From contig JABCZO010000012.1 in NCBI GenBank assembly GCA_013289615.1, forward strand, positions 47,480 to 111,479: a stretch of 64,000 nucleotides of DNA, in the 5' to 3' direction. The translations under genes and the position numbers were made by a program. The notes under the pieces are model-generated. The model worked only from the letters and a program-made list of their open reading frames with translations, searched no databases and was not told the origin of the DNA. Position 1 is the stretch's first letter, and each line of letters starts with the position of its first letter. Source of the DNA: Gammaproteobacteria bacterium. GTDB lineage: Bacteria; Pseudomonadota; Gammaproteobacteria; Steroidobacterales; Steroidobacteraceae. Positions 37,275-46,445 of the stretch are shown piece after piece.

Positions 37275-37324
37275 CTCGGCCCTGTTCGCTGTTGGCCATC
37301 GGCAGCTGTCAGCCGTAGCCATCC

Positions 37325-37630
37325 TCACAAGACGCGGTAGATGCTCCAGCGCGCGGTTCCAGAGACGACATCTGCTTCCAGATCCTTGCTCCACTGCTTG
37401 TGCGCCTCTATTGTCGCGAGCCTGGCCCAGGCGCGCTCGAGTTCAGCGAGGTCTTCGACTTCCCAGTTGTGCTCGACCGTCGCTTCAAGGGCGCCGATCG
37501 ATCCACTCAGCATCCGGCCCTTCAGCAGCCCGACCTGGGGTGCGATATCGCGCGTCCATTGCACGATAGAATCAATGACTTTTTGCTTGTGCCCGAATCG
37601 GGCGTCGATCTGCCAGCGTGCGATGAGCAT
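37325..37630 (-). CDS. Dimeric alpha/beta-barrel (ABM-like) protein
   Basis: A 101-residue protein with the ferredoxin-like pattern of antibiotic-biosynthesis-monooxygenase/dimeric alpha-beta-barrel proteins: a first strand MLIARWQID, a helix FGHKQKVIDSIVQW, and a late strand ARWSIYRVL. Such proteins are small oxygenases or sensors; the substrate is unknown. AAGGAA lies 7 nt before the ATG at 37630. It follows the SnoaL-like gene on the same strand (71-bp gap), and both diverge from the large BTAD/AAA regulator, a likely controller. Confidence 0.7.
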   Translation of the reverse strand: MLIARWQIDARFGHKQKVIDSIVQWTRDIAPQVGLLKGRMLSGSIGALEATVEHNWEVEDLAELERAWARLATIEAHKQWSKDLEADVVSGTARWSIYRVL

Positions 37631-37701
37631 GATTTCGGTTCCTTCTGATGCGTGAATAGTGAGGGCCAAAGGCGTCGCCGACTTTGGCCTTCGATCCGGA
37701 A

Positions 37702-38058
37702 TCAGGCGTCCCAGGCCTGAACGATGGTCTGGCTGGCGATCTTGCCGCCTTTCAGTTCCGCCATCGCGGAACAGAACACACGGGTCCCATCCGCATAGGT
37801 GCAAGCCTGGGTGAAGGCGATGCGCTCGCCATTCACAAGCCCATTCTGGACCTTATGTGTCATGGTGCGTCCGCATACGTCGTCGAAATACGCTGCGATG
37901 GCGCTGCGCCCAACGATCTCCTGCGGCCGGCTCGGTGGATGGTCGCGGTCGATAATGCAAATGCGCGCATTTTCGGCATAGAAATCGCGCATCGCCGCGG
38001 AATCTCGCGTTTCAACGGCACGGCTCAGCGCCGAAAGAGAGAACAAATTTCTGTCCAT
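37702..38058 (-). CDS. SnoaL/NTF2-like protein
   Basis: A 118-residue cone-fold protein of the SnoaL/NTF2-like group. Features are an N-terminal helix (ALSRAVETRDSAAMRDFYAEN), IVGRSAIAAYFDDV, and C-terminal strands with VFCSAMAELKGGKIASQTIVQAW. Members are isomerases, hydrolases or small-molecule binding proteins; many act in polyketide or steroid metabolism. GGAG precedes the ATG by 7 nt. It is transcribed away from the BTAD/AAA regulator at 38190 (131-bp shared promoter region). Confidence 0.8.
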   Translation of the reverse strand: MDRNLFSLSALSRAVETRDSAAMRDFYAENARICIIDRDHPPSRPQEIVGRSAIAAYFDDVCGRTMTHKVQNGLVNGERIAFTQACTYADGTRVFCSAMAELKGGKIASQTIVQAWDA

Positions 38059-38189
38059 GTTTGACTCCTGCTTGTTGAAGGGCGCTCGCAGCCCGATAGC
38101 GTTTAGCCAGTTTGAAACCCGTTACAGCCGATCCTCGATCCGCTTCCGCATCGTTGATCTACGGCTTAGACTGACACCGGTTCGTTGGA

Positions 38190-41100
38190 ATGACGGTTGG
38201 AATAAGCGTGGAAACGCACAAGCCAGGGATCCGGCTGCGAAAGGCCTCGGCCGGCCTCGCGATCCGGCTGCTCGGCGAGATCAGGGTGGATCGCGGCACG
38301 ATGACGCTCGCCCTGCCTGCCTCGAAGCGGACGCGCGCCCTGCTGGGGTTCCTCGCCGCCACCGCGAAACCGCAGCCGCGTCAGACCCTTTGCGATCTGC
38401 TTTGGGACGGTCCGGACGACCCGCGTGCCGCCTTGCGCTGGAGCCTGACCAAACTCAGGCCGCTCGTGAACGATGTCGGCGTCGAGCGCCTCAAAGCCGA
38501 CCGTGAACATATCTGGTTCGTGCCTGCGGACACGCTGATCGACGTACGTCGCCTCGACGAGGTTCTGCGCGGCGATCCCAGGGCGGCAAGCGTCGATGAA
38601 ATCGAGGAATCAGCGGCGCTGCTGCAGGGAGAATTCCTCGATGGCCTCGATCTGCCATCCTGCTATCGTTTTCACCATTGGTGTCTGGCGGAGCGCGAAC
38701 GGTGGGGCGCGTTGCGCCGACAGGTACTTTCCCTCGCAATTGAAAAGCTTGGCGACTTGCCTGATCGGGCCCTGCCCTACGCGCGCGCACTGGTCGCCGC
38801 GGACCCACTGTCCGAGATTTCCCACGGCAAGCTAGTCGGCTTGCTCAGCGCGCTTGGCCGCCGCAAAGCTGCCCAGGACCATTACGTTTATGCGCGCGAA
38901 ATGCTGCGACGTGAATTGGGCGCGCCGCTGGCCGGCGATCTCAGGCCGCCCGCGGCCACGCACCGAAGCGAGGCGCCTGAAACCGGGATCGACGCCGACG
39001 CCGTAACACGCCCTGCCACCCCTGGTTTGAGCGCTGCGGCCGCGCCCGCGCCGGGCTTGGTTGGGCGGATCGGCGAACAGCAAGCCGTACGTGCTTCCAT
39101 CGACGCGCTGCTCGCTGGCGCTGCGCCCGGGGCGATGCTTTTTATTGGCGAATCGGGGATAGGCAAGTCGCGACTGCTGGATTTCGTTGCCGAGCAGGCC
39201 AGCCAAAAGGACGTACGCGTCATTGCAGCGCGCTGTTTCGAGTCTGAAGCGGTGCGCCCCTACGGCTGCTGGGCGGATGCGCTGAGGTCGCTAATCGAGG
39301 AAACAGCCGATCTTTCGGCTCGCCGCGATCTCGCGCTGTTTCTACCGTCTCGTGAAATTCCGGTAGGCGACGAGGGCACCAGAACGCGCCTATTCGCCAC
39401 GGTAACGACCTTGCTCACCACAATTGCAGCACAGCGTCCCCTGGTGGTGGTGATCGATGACCTGCAGTGGATCGACGAGGCGTCAGCCTCGCTGCTGCAC
39501 TATAGCCTGCGCACCTCGGAGAGGCCGGCGCCGTTCCTGTTTGTTGGTGCGGCGCGCGCGGACGAGATTGAAGATAACCCGTGGTGCAAGCGGCTGGTCG
39601 CCGCTCTGGTGCGGGACGGCGTCATCAAGCGGATCAAGCTGGGCCCTCTGGGCGCCGACGAAGCTGTGCAATTCTTCGGACCTGACGCCGACGCAGGCGA
39701 AGTTGCCGATGCGCTCAGGAAAAGCGGTGGCAATCCGCTGTTTCTGACCGAACTGGCGAACGCCGGTCGACACGGGCGGCAGGCCTCTGGGCGCGATCTG
39801 GACGCGCTGATCGGCGACCGGATTGCCCGGCTTGACGAGCCAGAGCGCGAGCTAATCATCTTTGCCTCGGCGATGGCCCGTGCGTTCAAGCCGGAACTGC
39901 TTGGCGCCGCGGTGGGATTGCCCGAATTGCAGTTGATCGAGCGGATCGACCGGCTTGAGCGCCGCGGGTTGCTCAAGCCCGGCGGCGACGGGCGATTCGA
40001 TTTCGCCCATGACCTGATCCGGCAGACGACCTATCGCGGTCTGTCGCAGCCGCGAAGGCGCCTGATCCATCGTCGAATTGCACGTGCGCTTGACGAAGCA
40101 GCGCAGCGCGATCAGACGTTGGCCGGCGAACTCGCCTATCATGCGGGCGCCGCCGAAGACCACGCGCTTGCGGTTCGGGCCTGCATTGTAGCCGGCGAAC
40201 ATTGCCTGCGCCTTTTCGCCAACACGGCGGCCATCGACGCTGCGGACCGAGGCCTGGGGCATCTTGGGCAGTTACCGGTCGACGCCGATCGCGCCCGCTG
40301 GCATGTCGCACTGCTCAAAGTGAAGGTATTCGCAGGCGCCAGTCCAGGAATTCGGATCAAACTGGAATTAATCGACGAATTGCACCGCGCGGTCGAGGCC
40401 GCCGAACTCTTGGGTCTACGCGACGACGCTGCTGTTGGCTGGCACTTGATCTCGTGGTGGAGCGAGCGTTCAAACGATCCTATCGCAGCGCAACGGGCCA
40501 CCTTGCGGGCCGAAGTGTTAACTCGCCCAATGGATCAGCACACCCGCTGCCAACAACTCGCCAACACCGGGCGCTGCCTTCTCGAGGTCGAAGGCGATGT
40601 GCAACGCGCCCGCGCCTTTTTGCACGACGCTGACCAAATCGCCACCGGGCTCGATCAGAACTTTGTCGAACTGGATTGGGGACATGGTCTGATCGCGCGC
40701 TGGGACGGCGATCTGGCGACAGCGCAAGATTCGATGCGTCGAGCATTGACGCTGGCGCGCCTGCGCGAGGATCGATGGCGGGAGATTGAATGCCTTGTGT
40801 GGATGATCAAGATCGCCATCGAGAGCGACCGAATTGGCGAGGTTAGTTCAATTTGCGATGAGATCGACGCTGTTGCAGCACGAATTGGCGACGGGCCAGC
40901 GCCGGTTTCCGATGCGCTTCGCGCCCTGGCGCTCATGCTTGATAACCGGCATGCGGCCGAACCGGAGTTGCAGGGGCCGCTGGCGGCCTTGCGCACCTTT
41001 GACGACAAGGCGCAGCTTGCTTACATCCTTAACCAGGTAGCCGTCTGCCGCCTTGGTCGCGACCGACTGGAAGAGGCTCAAGTGGCCGCGGCGGAAGCGC

Positions 41101-41330
41101 TGGAGGCGGCACAGGCCGTCAAGCGGACGACTGAAATTGTCGTGGCGACCTCCACCCTCGCCTGCATCAAAGCCAGATCGGGCGATGTGCGGGAAGCCGT
41201 CAAGTCGATCGAATCGCTGAGCGTCAGCTTGAGCAACTTCTCGCCCCTGAGCTCCCGCGCCCGTGCCCACCTGGATCGAGCGAACGAAATCCTTGGAATT
41301 TCAACGCAGGTTCAAACGGGGTTACCCTAG
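38190..41330 (+). CDS. BTAD/AAA-type large transcriptional regulator (AfsR/LuxR-ATPase style)
   Basis: A 1046-residue regulator. Residues about 22-100 look like an OmpR/SARP-type winged helix (RLLGEIRVDRG, RALLGFLAA, ALRWSLTKLRPLV). About 100-245 form a bacterial transcriptional activation (BTAD) domain. An AAA/NACHT-like ATPase follows, with Walker A GESGIGKS (about 320-328) and Walker B VVVIDDLQWID (about 419-429). A TPR-rich C-terminal half spans about 600-1030. The architecture resembles AfsR-like activators that respond to small molecules. It is divergent from the SnoaL/ABM pair, its probable targets. The small DUF4242-type gene lies 34 bp downstream. Confidence 0.85.
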   Translation: MTVGISVETHKPGIRLRKASAGLAIRLLGEIRVDRGTMTLALPASKRTRALLGFLAATAKPQPRQTLCDLLWDGPDDPRAALRWSLTKLRPLVNDVGVERLKADREHIWFVPADTLIDVRRLDEVLRGDPRAASVDEIEESAALLQGEFLDGLDLPSCYRFHHWCLAERERWGALRRQVLSLAIEKLGDLPDRALPYARALVAADPLSEISHGKLVGLLSALGRRKAAQDHYVYAREMLRRELGAPLAGDLRPPAATHRSEAPETGIDADAVTRPATPGLSAAAAPAPGLVGRIGEQQAVRASIDALLAGAAPGAMLFIGESGIGKSRLLDFVAEQASQKDVRVIAARCFESEAVRPYGCWADALRSLIEETADLSARRDLALFLPSREIPVGDEGTRTRLFATVTTLLTTIAAQRPLVVVIDDLQWIDEASASLLHYSLRTSERPAPFLFVGAARADEIEDNPWCKRLVAALVRDGVIKRIKLGPLGADEAVQFFGPDADAGEVADALRKSGGNPLFLTELANAGRHGRQASGRDLDALIGDRIARLDEPERELIIFASAMARAFKPELLGAAVGLPELQLIERIDRLERRGLLKPGGDGRFDFAHDLIRQTTYRGLSQPRRRLIHRRIARALDEAAQRDQTLAGELAYHAGAAEDHALAVRACIVAGEHCLRLFANTAAIDAADRGLGHLGQLPVDADRARWHVALLKVKVFAGASPGIRIKLELIDELHRAVEAAELLGLRDDAAVGWHLISWWSERSNDPIAAQRATLRAEVLTRPMDQHTRCQQLANTGRCLLEVEGDVQRARAFLHDADQIATGLDQNFVELDWGHGLIARWDGDLATAQDSMRRALTLARLREDRWREIECLVWMIKIAIESDRIGEVSSICDEIDAVAARIGDGPAPVSDALRALALMLDNRHAAEPELQGPLAALRTFDDKAQLAYILNQVAVCRLGRDRLEEAQVAAAEALEAAQAVKRTTEIVVATSTLACIKARSGDVREAVKSIESLSVSLSNFSPLSSRARAHLDRANEILGISTQVQTGLP

Positions 41331-41364
41331 CCTTGATCGTCACCGCAAAGGCAAAGGAGGATCT

Positions 41365-41613
41365 ATGCCGTGCATCATCGTGGAGCGCACCTTTGAAAGC
41401 CCTCCGTCTGACGAAGACCTCAGCGCCGCCGGCCTGCGCGAGCGCCCTTGCCTCGAGCTCTATGGCGTGGCCTGGCGGCGCAGCCTGCTCTCAGGCGATC
41501 GCTTACGCATGGTGTGCCAATACGAAGCGCCCGACGCTGAGAGCGTGCGCAAGGTGCAACGCGAAGCAGGCAATGGGTTTGATCGCGTCTGGGCTGGCAC
41601 GGTCATCGAGTAG
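41365..41613 (+). CDS. DUF4242-like small protein
   Basis: An 82-residue protein starting CIIVERTFE, with a ferredoxin-like pattern and the SLLSGDRLRMVCQYEAPDAESV segment seen in the DUF4242 family. These small proteins are of unknown function; some are annotated as nickel-binding without strong proof. A strong AAAGGAGG lies 6 nt before the ATG. It follows the BTAD/AAA regulator on the same strand and may share its transcript. Confidence 0.72.
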   Translation: MPCIIVERTFESPPSDEDLSAAGLRERPCLELYGVAWRRSLLSGDRLRMVCQYEAPDAESVRKVQREAGNGFDRVWAGTVIE

Positions 41614-41712
41614 AGCGATGGATCAGCGCGACTGGCGGCCAGGGCTTGACCTATCAGGATCAAGAGCAGTCAGATACGTTCCGTACGATCTTAACGATTA
41701 GGGGAGACTTTT

Positions 41713-42330
41713 ATGAATCAATATCATTCTGTGGCGACCGTGCTCGCCGGTGCAGGAATTCTAGTTCTGAGTTTTCCGGCAGGAGCCGCGGATACGCCCG
41801 CGCCCGCCGACCACACAATGCATCATTCCGCTGCCGCAGATACCAAGCCGGCTCCTACGGACGAGGAGCTCATAGCCAGTGCCATGAAAGCTGCGCCGAA
41901 GAAGGTTGCAGAAAACGCCACCATCGTGGCCCCCGACAAGAACGGCGCAATGCGAACGCTACGCACTGGAACCAATGGCTTCACTTGCATGCCGGACAAT
42001 CCAGAGACTCCGGGCCCGGATCCGATGTGCTGGGACAAGAATGCCGGGGAATGGATCGGCGCCTATCTCGGTCACAAAGCGCCGCCAGCGGGAAAAATGG
42101 GCCTGATGTACATGCTCGCCGGTGGTACCGATGCCAGCAACACCGACCCCTATGCGTCGAAGCCCACCGCTGCCAATCATTGGATCAAGACCGGGCCGCA
42201 CATCATGATCGTGGGTGCCGACGCTAGTTTCTACGACACCTATCCAAAGAACGCGGATCCCGATACCAAAAGCCCGTACGTCATGTGGGCCGGCACCCCC
42301 TATCAGCACTTGATGGCACCGATCCACTGA
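41713..42330 (+). CDS. Secreted protein of unknown function
   Basis: A 205-residue protein with a clear signal peptide (cleavage after AGA, about residue 25). A low-complexity Ala/Pro/His stretch follows (HTMHHSAAADTKPAPT). The folded part contains NGFTCMPDN and PMCWDKNAGEWIGAYLGHK, with two Cys that could form a disulfide, and ends with MWAGTPYQHLM. I do not recognise a characterised family. GGGGAG precedes the ATG by about 8 nt. It stands alone, with the DUF4242 gene upstream and a convergent hydrolase downstream. Confidence 0.72.
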   Translation: MNQYHSVATVLAGAGILVLSFPAGAADTPAPADHTMHHSAAADTKPAPTDEELIASAMKAAPKKVAENATIVAPDKNGAMRTLRTGTNGFTCMPDNPETPGPDPMCWDKNAGEWIGAYLGHKAPPAGKMGLMYMLAGGTDASNTDPYASKPTAANHWIKTGPHIMIVGADASFYDTYPKNADPDTKSPYVMWAGTPYQHLMAPIH

Positions 42331-42435
42331 TCGCCTCGGCGCGCGAGGACACACCGGCCAAACTGGATCTCGATCGGGATTCAGGCGGTCGGTGTGTCCC
42401 AATCCACGGCAGCGACACTGCCGCAGCGCGCGTTT

Positions 42436-43350
42436 TCATTTAGCAAGGAACTCGGCAACGAGCTTAATGGTTGCCTGTGGGTTTTCTTCCATGATCCAGT
42501 GACCGGAGTCGGCAACGATGCCGACCGTGACGTTGCCGGCGACAAAGCGCATATCATCTGCCATCCCCGGCCCGAAGGACTTCTCAGCTCCAATGGCAAG
42601 CACCGGCAATGAGAGCTTGCCGCCCTTGGCGAGCATTGCCTTGTTATCAATGGCATCTTGATTGAAGGCGCCAAACTGCTCGAATGCGTCGTGCATGGCA
42701 TGCGGTCGGGCGTATAGACTCGCGTAGTGCCGGCGCGTCTGTTCGTCGATTTTCCTGGGATCTGCCGAGAGCTCGTCATAAAAGCGGTCGAGATAAATGC
42801 GCTCGCGCCCCTGCACCAGACGCTCCTCGTCAGGCCCCCTGAAGTTGAAGTGCCAGAGCAGCGGGCTGCGGATGATATTGTCCCAATCCCCGATACCGGG
42901 CAGTGGGGCATCGATCACAGCCCAGCGCGTAATGCGCGTGGGGTACTGCGCCGCCAACGCATAGCCCACCATGTTGCCGATGTCGTGGGTCACGAGATCC
43001 GCCTTCTGCACCTTCAACGCGTCCATTACCCCCGCAATGTCGATGGCTTGGTTCTTTTTGGTATAACCGCTATCAGGATGGGCGGACAAGCCCATGCCGC
43101 GAAGATCCGGCACGATGACGGTGTGATCCTTGACGAGAACCGCCGCAAGCGGGGCCCACATATCGCCGGTATCGCCGAACCCGTGCAGCACGACGACGGC
43201 CGGCCCGCTGCCTCCGACGCGCACGTAAAGACTGGTGCCGTTGGTCTGCACCATCTGCGTGTGAAAACCTGGCGGAAAGGGTTCGATTCCGGCGAGGGCG
43301 CGCATGGCTATAGCGGCCAGCGCGACAACAGCAACAATATATCTACGCAT
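42436..43350 (-). CDS. Secreted alpha/beta hydrolase, epoxide hydrolase/dehalogenase type
   Basis: A 304-residue alpha/beta hydrolase with a signal peptide (to about residue 20). The oxyanion motif is LHGFGDTGD. The nucleophile elbow reads VTHDIGNMVG, so the nucleophile is Asp rather than Ser, as in epoxide hydrolases and haloalkane/haloacetate dehalogenases. The catalytic His lies in DSGHWIMEE. AGGGAGA precedes the ATG. It is divergent from a LysR gene 127 bp away, which probably controls it. Export of such an enzyme suggests action on an environmental compound. Confidence 0.87.
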   Translation of the reverse strand: MRRYIVAVVALAAIAMRALAGIEPFPPGFHTQMVQTNGTSLYVRVGGSGPAVVVLHGFGDTGDMWAPLAAVLVKDHTVIVPDLRGMGLSAHPDSGYTKKNQAIDIAGVMDALKVQKADLVTHDIGNMVGYALAAQYPTRITRWAVIDAPLPGIGDWDNIIRSPLLWHFNFRGPDEERLVQGRERIYLDRFYDELSADPRKIDEQTRRHYASLYARPHAMHDAFEQFGAFNQDAIDNKAMLAKGGKLSLPVLAIGAEKSFGPGMADDMRFVAGNVTVGIVADSGHWIMEENPQATIKLVAEFLAK

Positions 43351-43477
43351 GTGCTCTCCCTGGTTCGCGGGTGTCCCGCTGCTTCCTGCGTCCTAGTATC
43401 AAATCTGCAGCTGCACTATAGACTTCCGAATGGGGCTGGTAATAGGCGATAATTTCGCTTTTCGGAAAAACCGAACA

Positions 43478-44416
43478 ATGCTCAAGCTCGAAGCGGTCGC
43501 TGCCTTTGCCGCCATCGCAGCAAGCGCGTCATTCACCGGCGCCGCGCGTAAGCTGGCGGTATCAAAGTCCGTGGTCAGTGAGCGCTTGGCGGAGCTAGAA
43601 CGCACGCTCGGCGCAAAGTTGCTACAACGCACGACGCGCCGCGTCGCGCTGACGGAGGACGGCACGCTGTTCTATGAGCGCGCCAAGCGCATTCTTCGCG
43701 ACGTCGAGCTTGCTACCTCCGAGCTCGCCGAGCGTCGCGGCGCCCTGGCTGGACCGTTGCGCATTTCCGCTCCGGTCAGCTTTGGATGCCTGCATCTCGG
43801 GACAGCATTGTTCGGCTTTCTGGCAAAACATCCGGCGGTCGAACTGACGCTCGAGCTCGAGGATCGCTTCGTCGATGTGCTCAATGAAGGTTACGATGCG
43901 GTTGTGCGCCATGGGCCTGTGGCTGATAAGCGCATCATCGTCAAGCGCCTCACAGCCAGCAGGCGCGTGCTGGTGGCATCCCCCGCCTATCTTAAACGCT
44001 GTGGCAAGCCGTCCTGCCTCCAGGATTTGAAGCAGCATCGAGGCATCATCTACAGCTATCGTGGACCTATCGACTGGCGCTTTCGCACTGGCCGGAGATT
44101 CACGACCGTGCAGCCGCGTGCAGCCCTGCGCCTCAACAATGGGTTGCTCATGCGCGATGCCGCTGTCGCGGGGTTGGGAATTGCGCTGCTCGCAGGTTTC
44201 CTGTTGGAGTCTGCGTTAAGGGAGCGCAGTCTGAACGTAATCGACGTCGGGGCCGAGGCAGAAGGTGCGATGATCTACATAGGCTACCCGGAGCATCTGC
44301 GCTCATCAGCAAAAATTCGTGCCTTGACAGCATGGCTTCAAGAGTCGTTCGGCGATCCGGCGCATTGGGATAAAGCGCGATCAGCACGCACCGGTGGGGT
44401 GGCGCCTCCAGTGTAG
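43478..44416 (+). CDS. LysR-family transcriptional regulator
   Basis: A 312-residue LysR regulator. The N-terminal winged helix has FAAIAASASFTGAARKLAVS and SVVSERLAELERTLGAKLLQRTTRRV; a periplasmic-binding-like effector domain follows (about residues 90-295). LysR proteins typically control a divergent neighbour, here the secreted alpha/beta hydrolase. The ATG at 43478 gives the standard N-terminus (MLKLEAVAAF). Confidence 0.9.
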   Translation: MLKLEAVAAFAAIAASASFTGAARKLAVSKSVVSERLAELERTLGAKLLQRTTRRVALTEDGTLFYERAKRILRDVELATSELAERRGALAGPLRISAPVSFGCLHLGTALFGFLAKHPAVELTLELEDRFVDVLNEGYDAVVRHGPVADKRIIVKRLTASRRVLVASPAYLKRCGKPSCLQDLKQHRGIIYSYRGPIDWRFRTGRRFTTVQPRAALRLNNGLLMRDAAVAGLGIALLAGFLLESALRERSLNVIDVGAEAEGAMIYIGYPEHLRSSAKIRALTAWLQESFGDPAHWDKARSARTGGVAPPV

Positions 44417-44521
44417 CGTTACTTGTAGCCAGTGATTGCCGAGCAGATCCGAACAGGAGCATCATCAACGCTAGATCGGTCGATAGCGAGAGTGCGGTCC
44501 ACAACTGTCATGGAGAATGAA

Positions 44522-45004
44522 ATGCGAAAGAGGCTATTGGTTGTTGTAAGCTGTTCGCTGGCTTCTGTGGTTTTTGCGGCCGCAGGACAGTTCCAGCCCC
44601 TCAACGTCAAGACTGGCCTTTGGCACATGACCAAGGCTATCAAGTGGACCGACGTTCCACCCCAAATGGCGGCCATGATGAAGGCAGCGCAACCGACGAC
44701 GACCTACAATTCGTGTGTAACCACAAAAGATTTGAATACCAATCCGTGGGCGAATGGATCTGGCGACAACTGCACTTGGACCGTGCTGAATTCGACCAGC
44801 ACCGACATGGAGGTGCGGGCAATTGGGTGTGACTTCGGTAAGAACTCCGGGATGACGGCGGAAGTCCACGGGCAAATCCATGTCGTGGATACGGAAAACG
44901 GCACAGGATCAATGACAGTTACTTTGACTGGTAACGGCCAAACAATGCACGGTCTCGCGTCGTACACGGGCAAGTGGGTCAGCGCAAGCTGCCCAGCCCA
45001 ATGA
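44522..45004 (+). CDS. Secreted DUF3617-like protein
   Basis: A 160-residue protein with a signal peptide (to about AAA, residue 21). The mature part has PLNVKTGLWHMTKAIKW near its start and SCVTTKDL, NCTWTVLNSTS and IGCDF, with the regular Cys pattern of DUF3617 proteins, a periplasmic family of unknown function. GGAG lies 6 nt before the ATG at 44522; an upstream ATG at 44510 is less likely. It follows the LysR gene by 105 bp. Confidence 0.72.
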   Translation: MRKRLLVVVSCSLASVVFAAAGQFQPLNVKTGLWHMTKAIKWTDVPPQMAAMMKAAQPTTTYNSCVTTKDLNTNPWANGSGDNCTWTVLNSTSTDMEVRAIGCDFGKNSGMTAEVHGQIHVVDTENGTGSMTVTLTGNGQTMHGLASYTGKWVSASCPAQ

Positions 45005-45101
45005 AATAAAGACGCGAAGCAGTACAGTCGAGGCAGCCGACGCCCACCTGGCCGAGAGTGCCGAGGCGTTGATCGAGGAGACGATTCGAGGCGGCGCGAT
45101 C

Positions 45102-45926
45102 CTAGCGCAACAGCGGGTTAGGTGCGGGCTCTGCAGGTGCGGTCGGCACATGGAGTCCTTTGAGAAAATCGAGGGGAAGTGCCGCCTGTCCGCTAGAAGA
45201 TTCGCTCGACCAACGCAGCTCGAGCGTACTGGGATTTCGCACCATTGGGTAGAACACACTCCCGGTCCGGGTCTCACCGGGCGCGAGCGTCAACGGCAGC
45301 GGCAGCCGCCGGCGTTTGAACTCGGCCATGACAGCCTTCTTGTTGTGGTGATTGACGCCGATGACAGTTAGATAGTAGGCGGGCAGGACGACCACTGTAG
45401 CGACGGCCGCACCGATCATACCCGCTGAGACGAATACCGCGCCCCCGGCGGCAGCGCTGATGGTGGCGGCGCCCGCGCCAACGATGAGCACGCCGGGCCC
45501 GGCGGCGCGAATAAAGGCCTCACCACGATCTCGGTATTGCTTCTCCAGCTTTTTGCTCTGTTTTTCGATTGCCCATGGATCGTTGCCTGCGGCGTAGGCC
45601 GTTCCGGCGGAGTCGCCAAGCGTTGCGGAATCTATGCTGACCGGCCGCTCCCCGCCATTCTCAAGTGTAACGACGTATTCGTCCCACAACGCCTCACGCT
45701 TCCATGAACCCGGGCCGCCATAAATAATAAGTGCAGTGAGCGTCGGCTGCAGCGGTGCTGAGGGCGGAAAGGCAATATTTAGAAGTTGTACCGGCGGCGT
45801 GTTTTTCCTGGCAAGCTTGTATTTGGTGGCGACGCAGCCACCCTGACAACACAGCACTGCCGCGACCGTTGCCACCGTGACAAACGCCCGCCAGCGGCGA
45901 AAACAGCGGTATGCGGGGGCGTGCAC
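45102..45926 (-). CDS. Putative lipoprotein of unknown function with a membrane segment
   Basis: A 274-residue protein. An N-terminal basic-hydrophobic signal ends in CCQGGC, probably a lipobox. A central Gly/Ala-rich hydrophobic region (about 145-190: GVLIVGAGAATISAAAGG, then AAVATVVVLPAYYLTVIG) could span a membrane. The C-terminal half looks like a beta-rich domain (PLPLTLAPGETRTGSVFYPM). No family is recognised. The start is a GTG at 45926. It converges on the DUF3617 gene. Confidence 0.65.
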   Translation of the reverse strand: MHAPAYRCFRRWRAFVTVATVAAVLCCQGGCVATKYKLARKNTPPVQLLNIAFPPSAPLQPTLTALIIYGGPGSWKREALWDEYVVTLENGGERPVSIDSATLGDSAGTAYAAGNDPWAIEKQSKKLEKQYRDRGEAFIRAAGPGVLIVGAGAATISAAAGGAVFVSAGMIGAAVATVVVLPAYYLTVIGVNHHNKKAVMAEFKRRRLPLPLTLAPGETRTGSVFYPMVRNPSTLELRWSSESSSGQAALPLDFLKGLHVPTAPAEPAPNPLLR

Positions 45927-46445
45927 ACCCCGAGTCTATCTCTTATGCGTTGGGGAGGTGGACTGAGGAGTCGCTGCGAAACTTGGCCAAACTCATCGAG
46001 CCTGAGATCACTCAATAGCGAGCTAGGCCGTCGAGGATCAACCCACCCGGAACAATGAGTGCGCCGTCTGATGCGTCGATCCGTCACTCGCAGCGGCGGA
46101 CGGATCGGCGGTGTCGTTGCACCGGTCGCTCGCTATACTGGACCCATAGCGTCCGCATCATTCTTGGCTAACAGTTTGATTTTGGTGGTAGCCAGGGGGC
46201 GGAATTGAACCATGCGTGACGCGGAATTCCGGCACTTCAGTGACTGCTTCAGAGCCGATCCCAATGCCCCTTTGTCCATCCCCATTTCTGGGTGCCGGTC
46301 AGTCTCATGGGCAACTCGCTCCAAGCGATGGCGCCGCCACGCCACACACCTTATATTGACTCGGTAAGTTTAAGGACAGACCCGCATCAGGTTGACGCCG
46401 GCACGCGAACTCGTGCACTCGACCGGGAACGACAGGAGCTCCGAT
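45927..46445. other. Gene-free stretch
   Basis: About 520 bp without a convincing gene. A 51-codon plus-strand frame from 46212 has no ribosome site or known motif. The region is flanked by divergently transcribed hypothetical genes and must hold their promoters. No clear terminator, RNA gene or mobile element end was identified. Confidence 0.45.

Noticed and set aside
46212..46367. Short plus-strand ORF in the gene-free stretch, possible transposase fragment
   Set aside because: No ribosome site, catalytic motif or element end could be seen; the resemblance was too vague to report as a gene.
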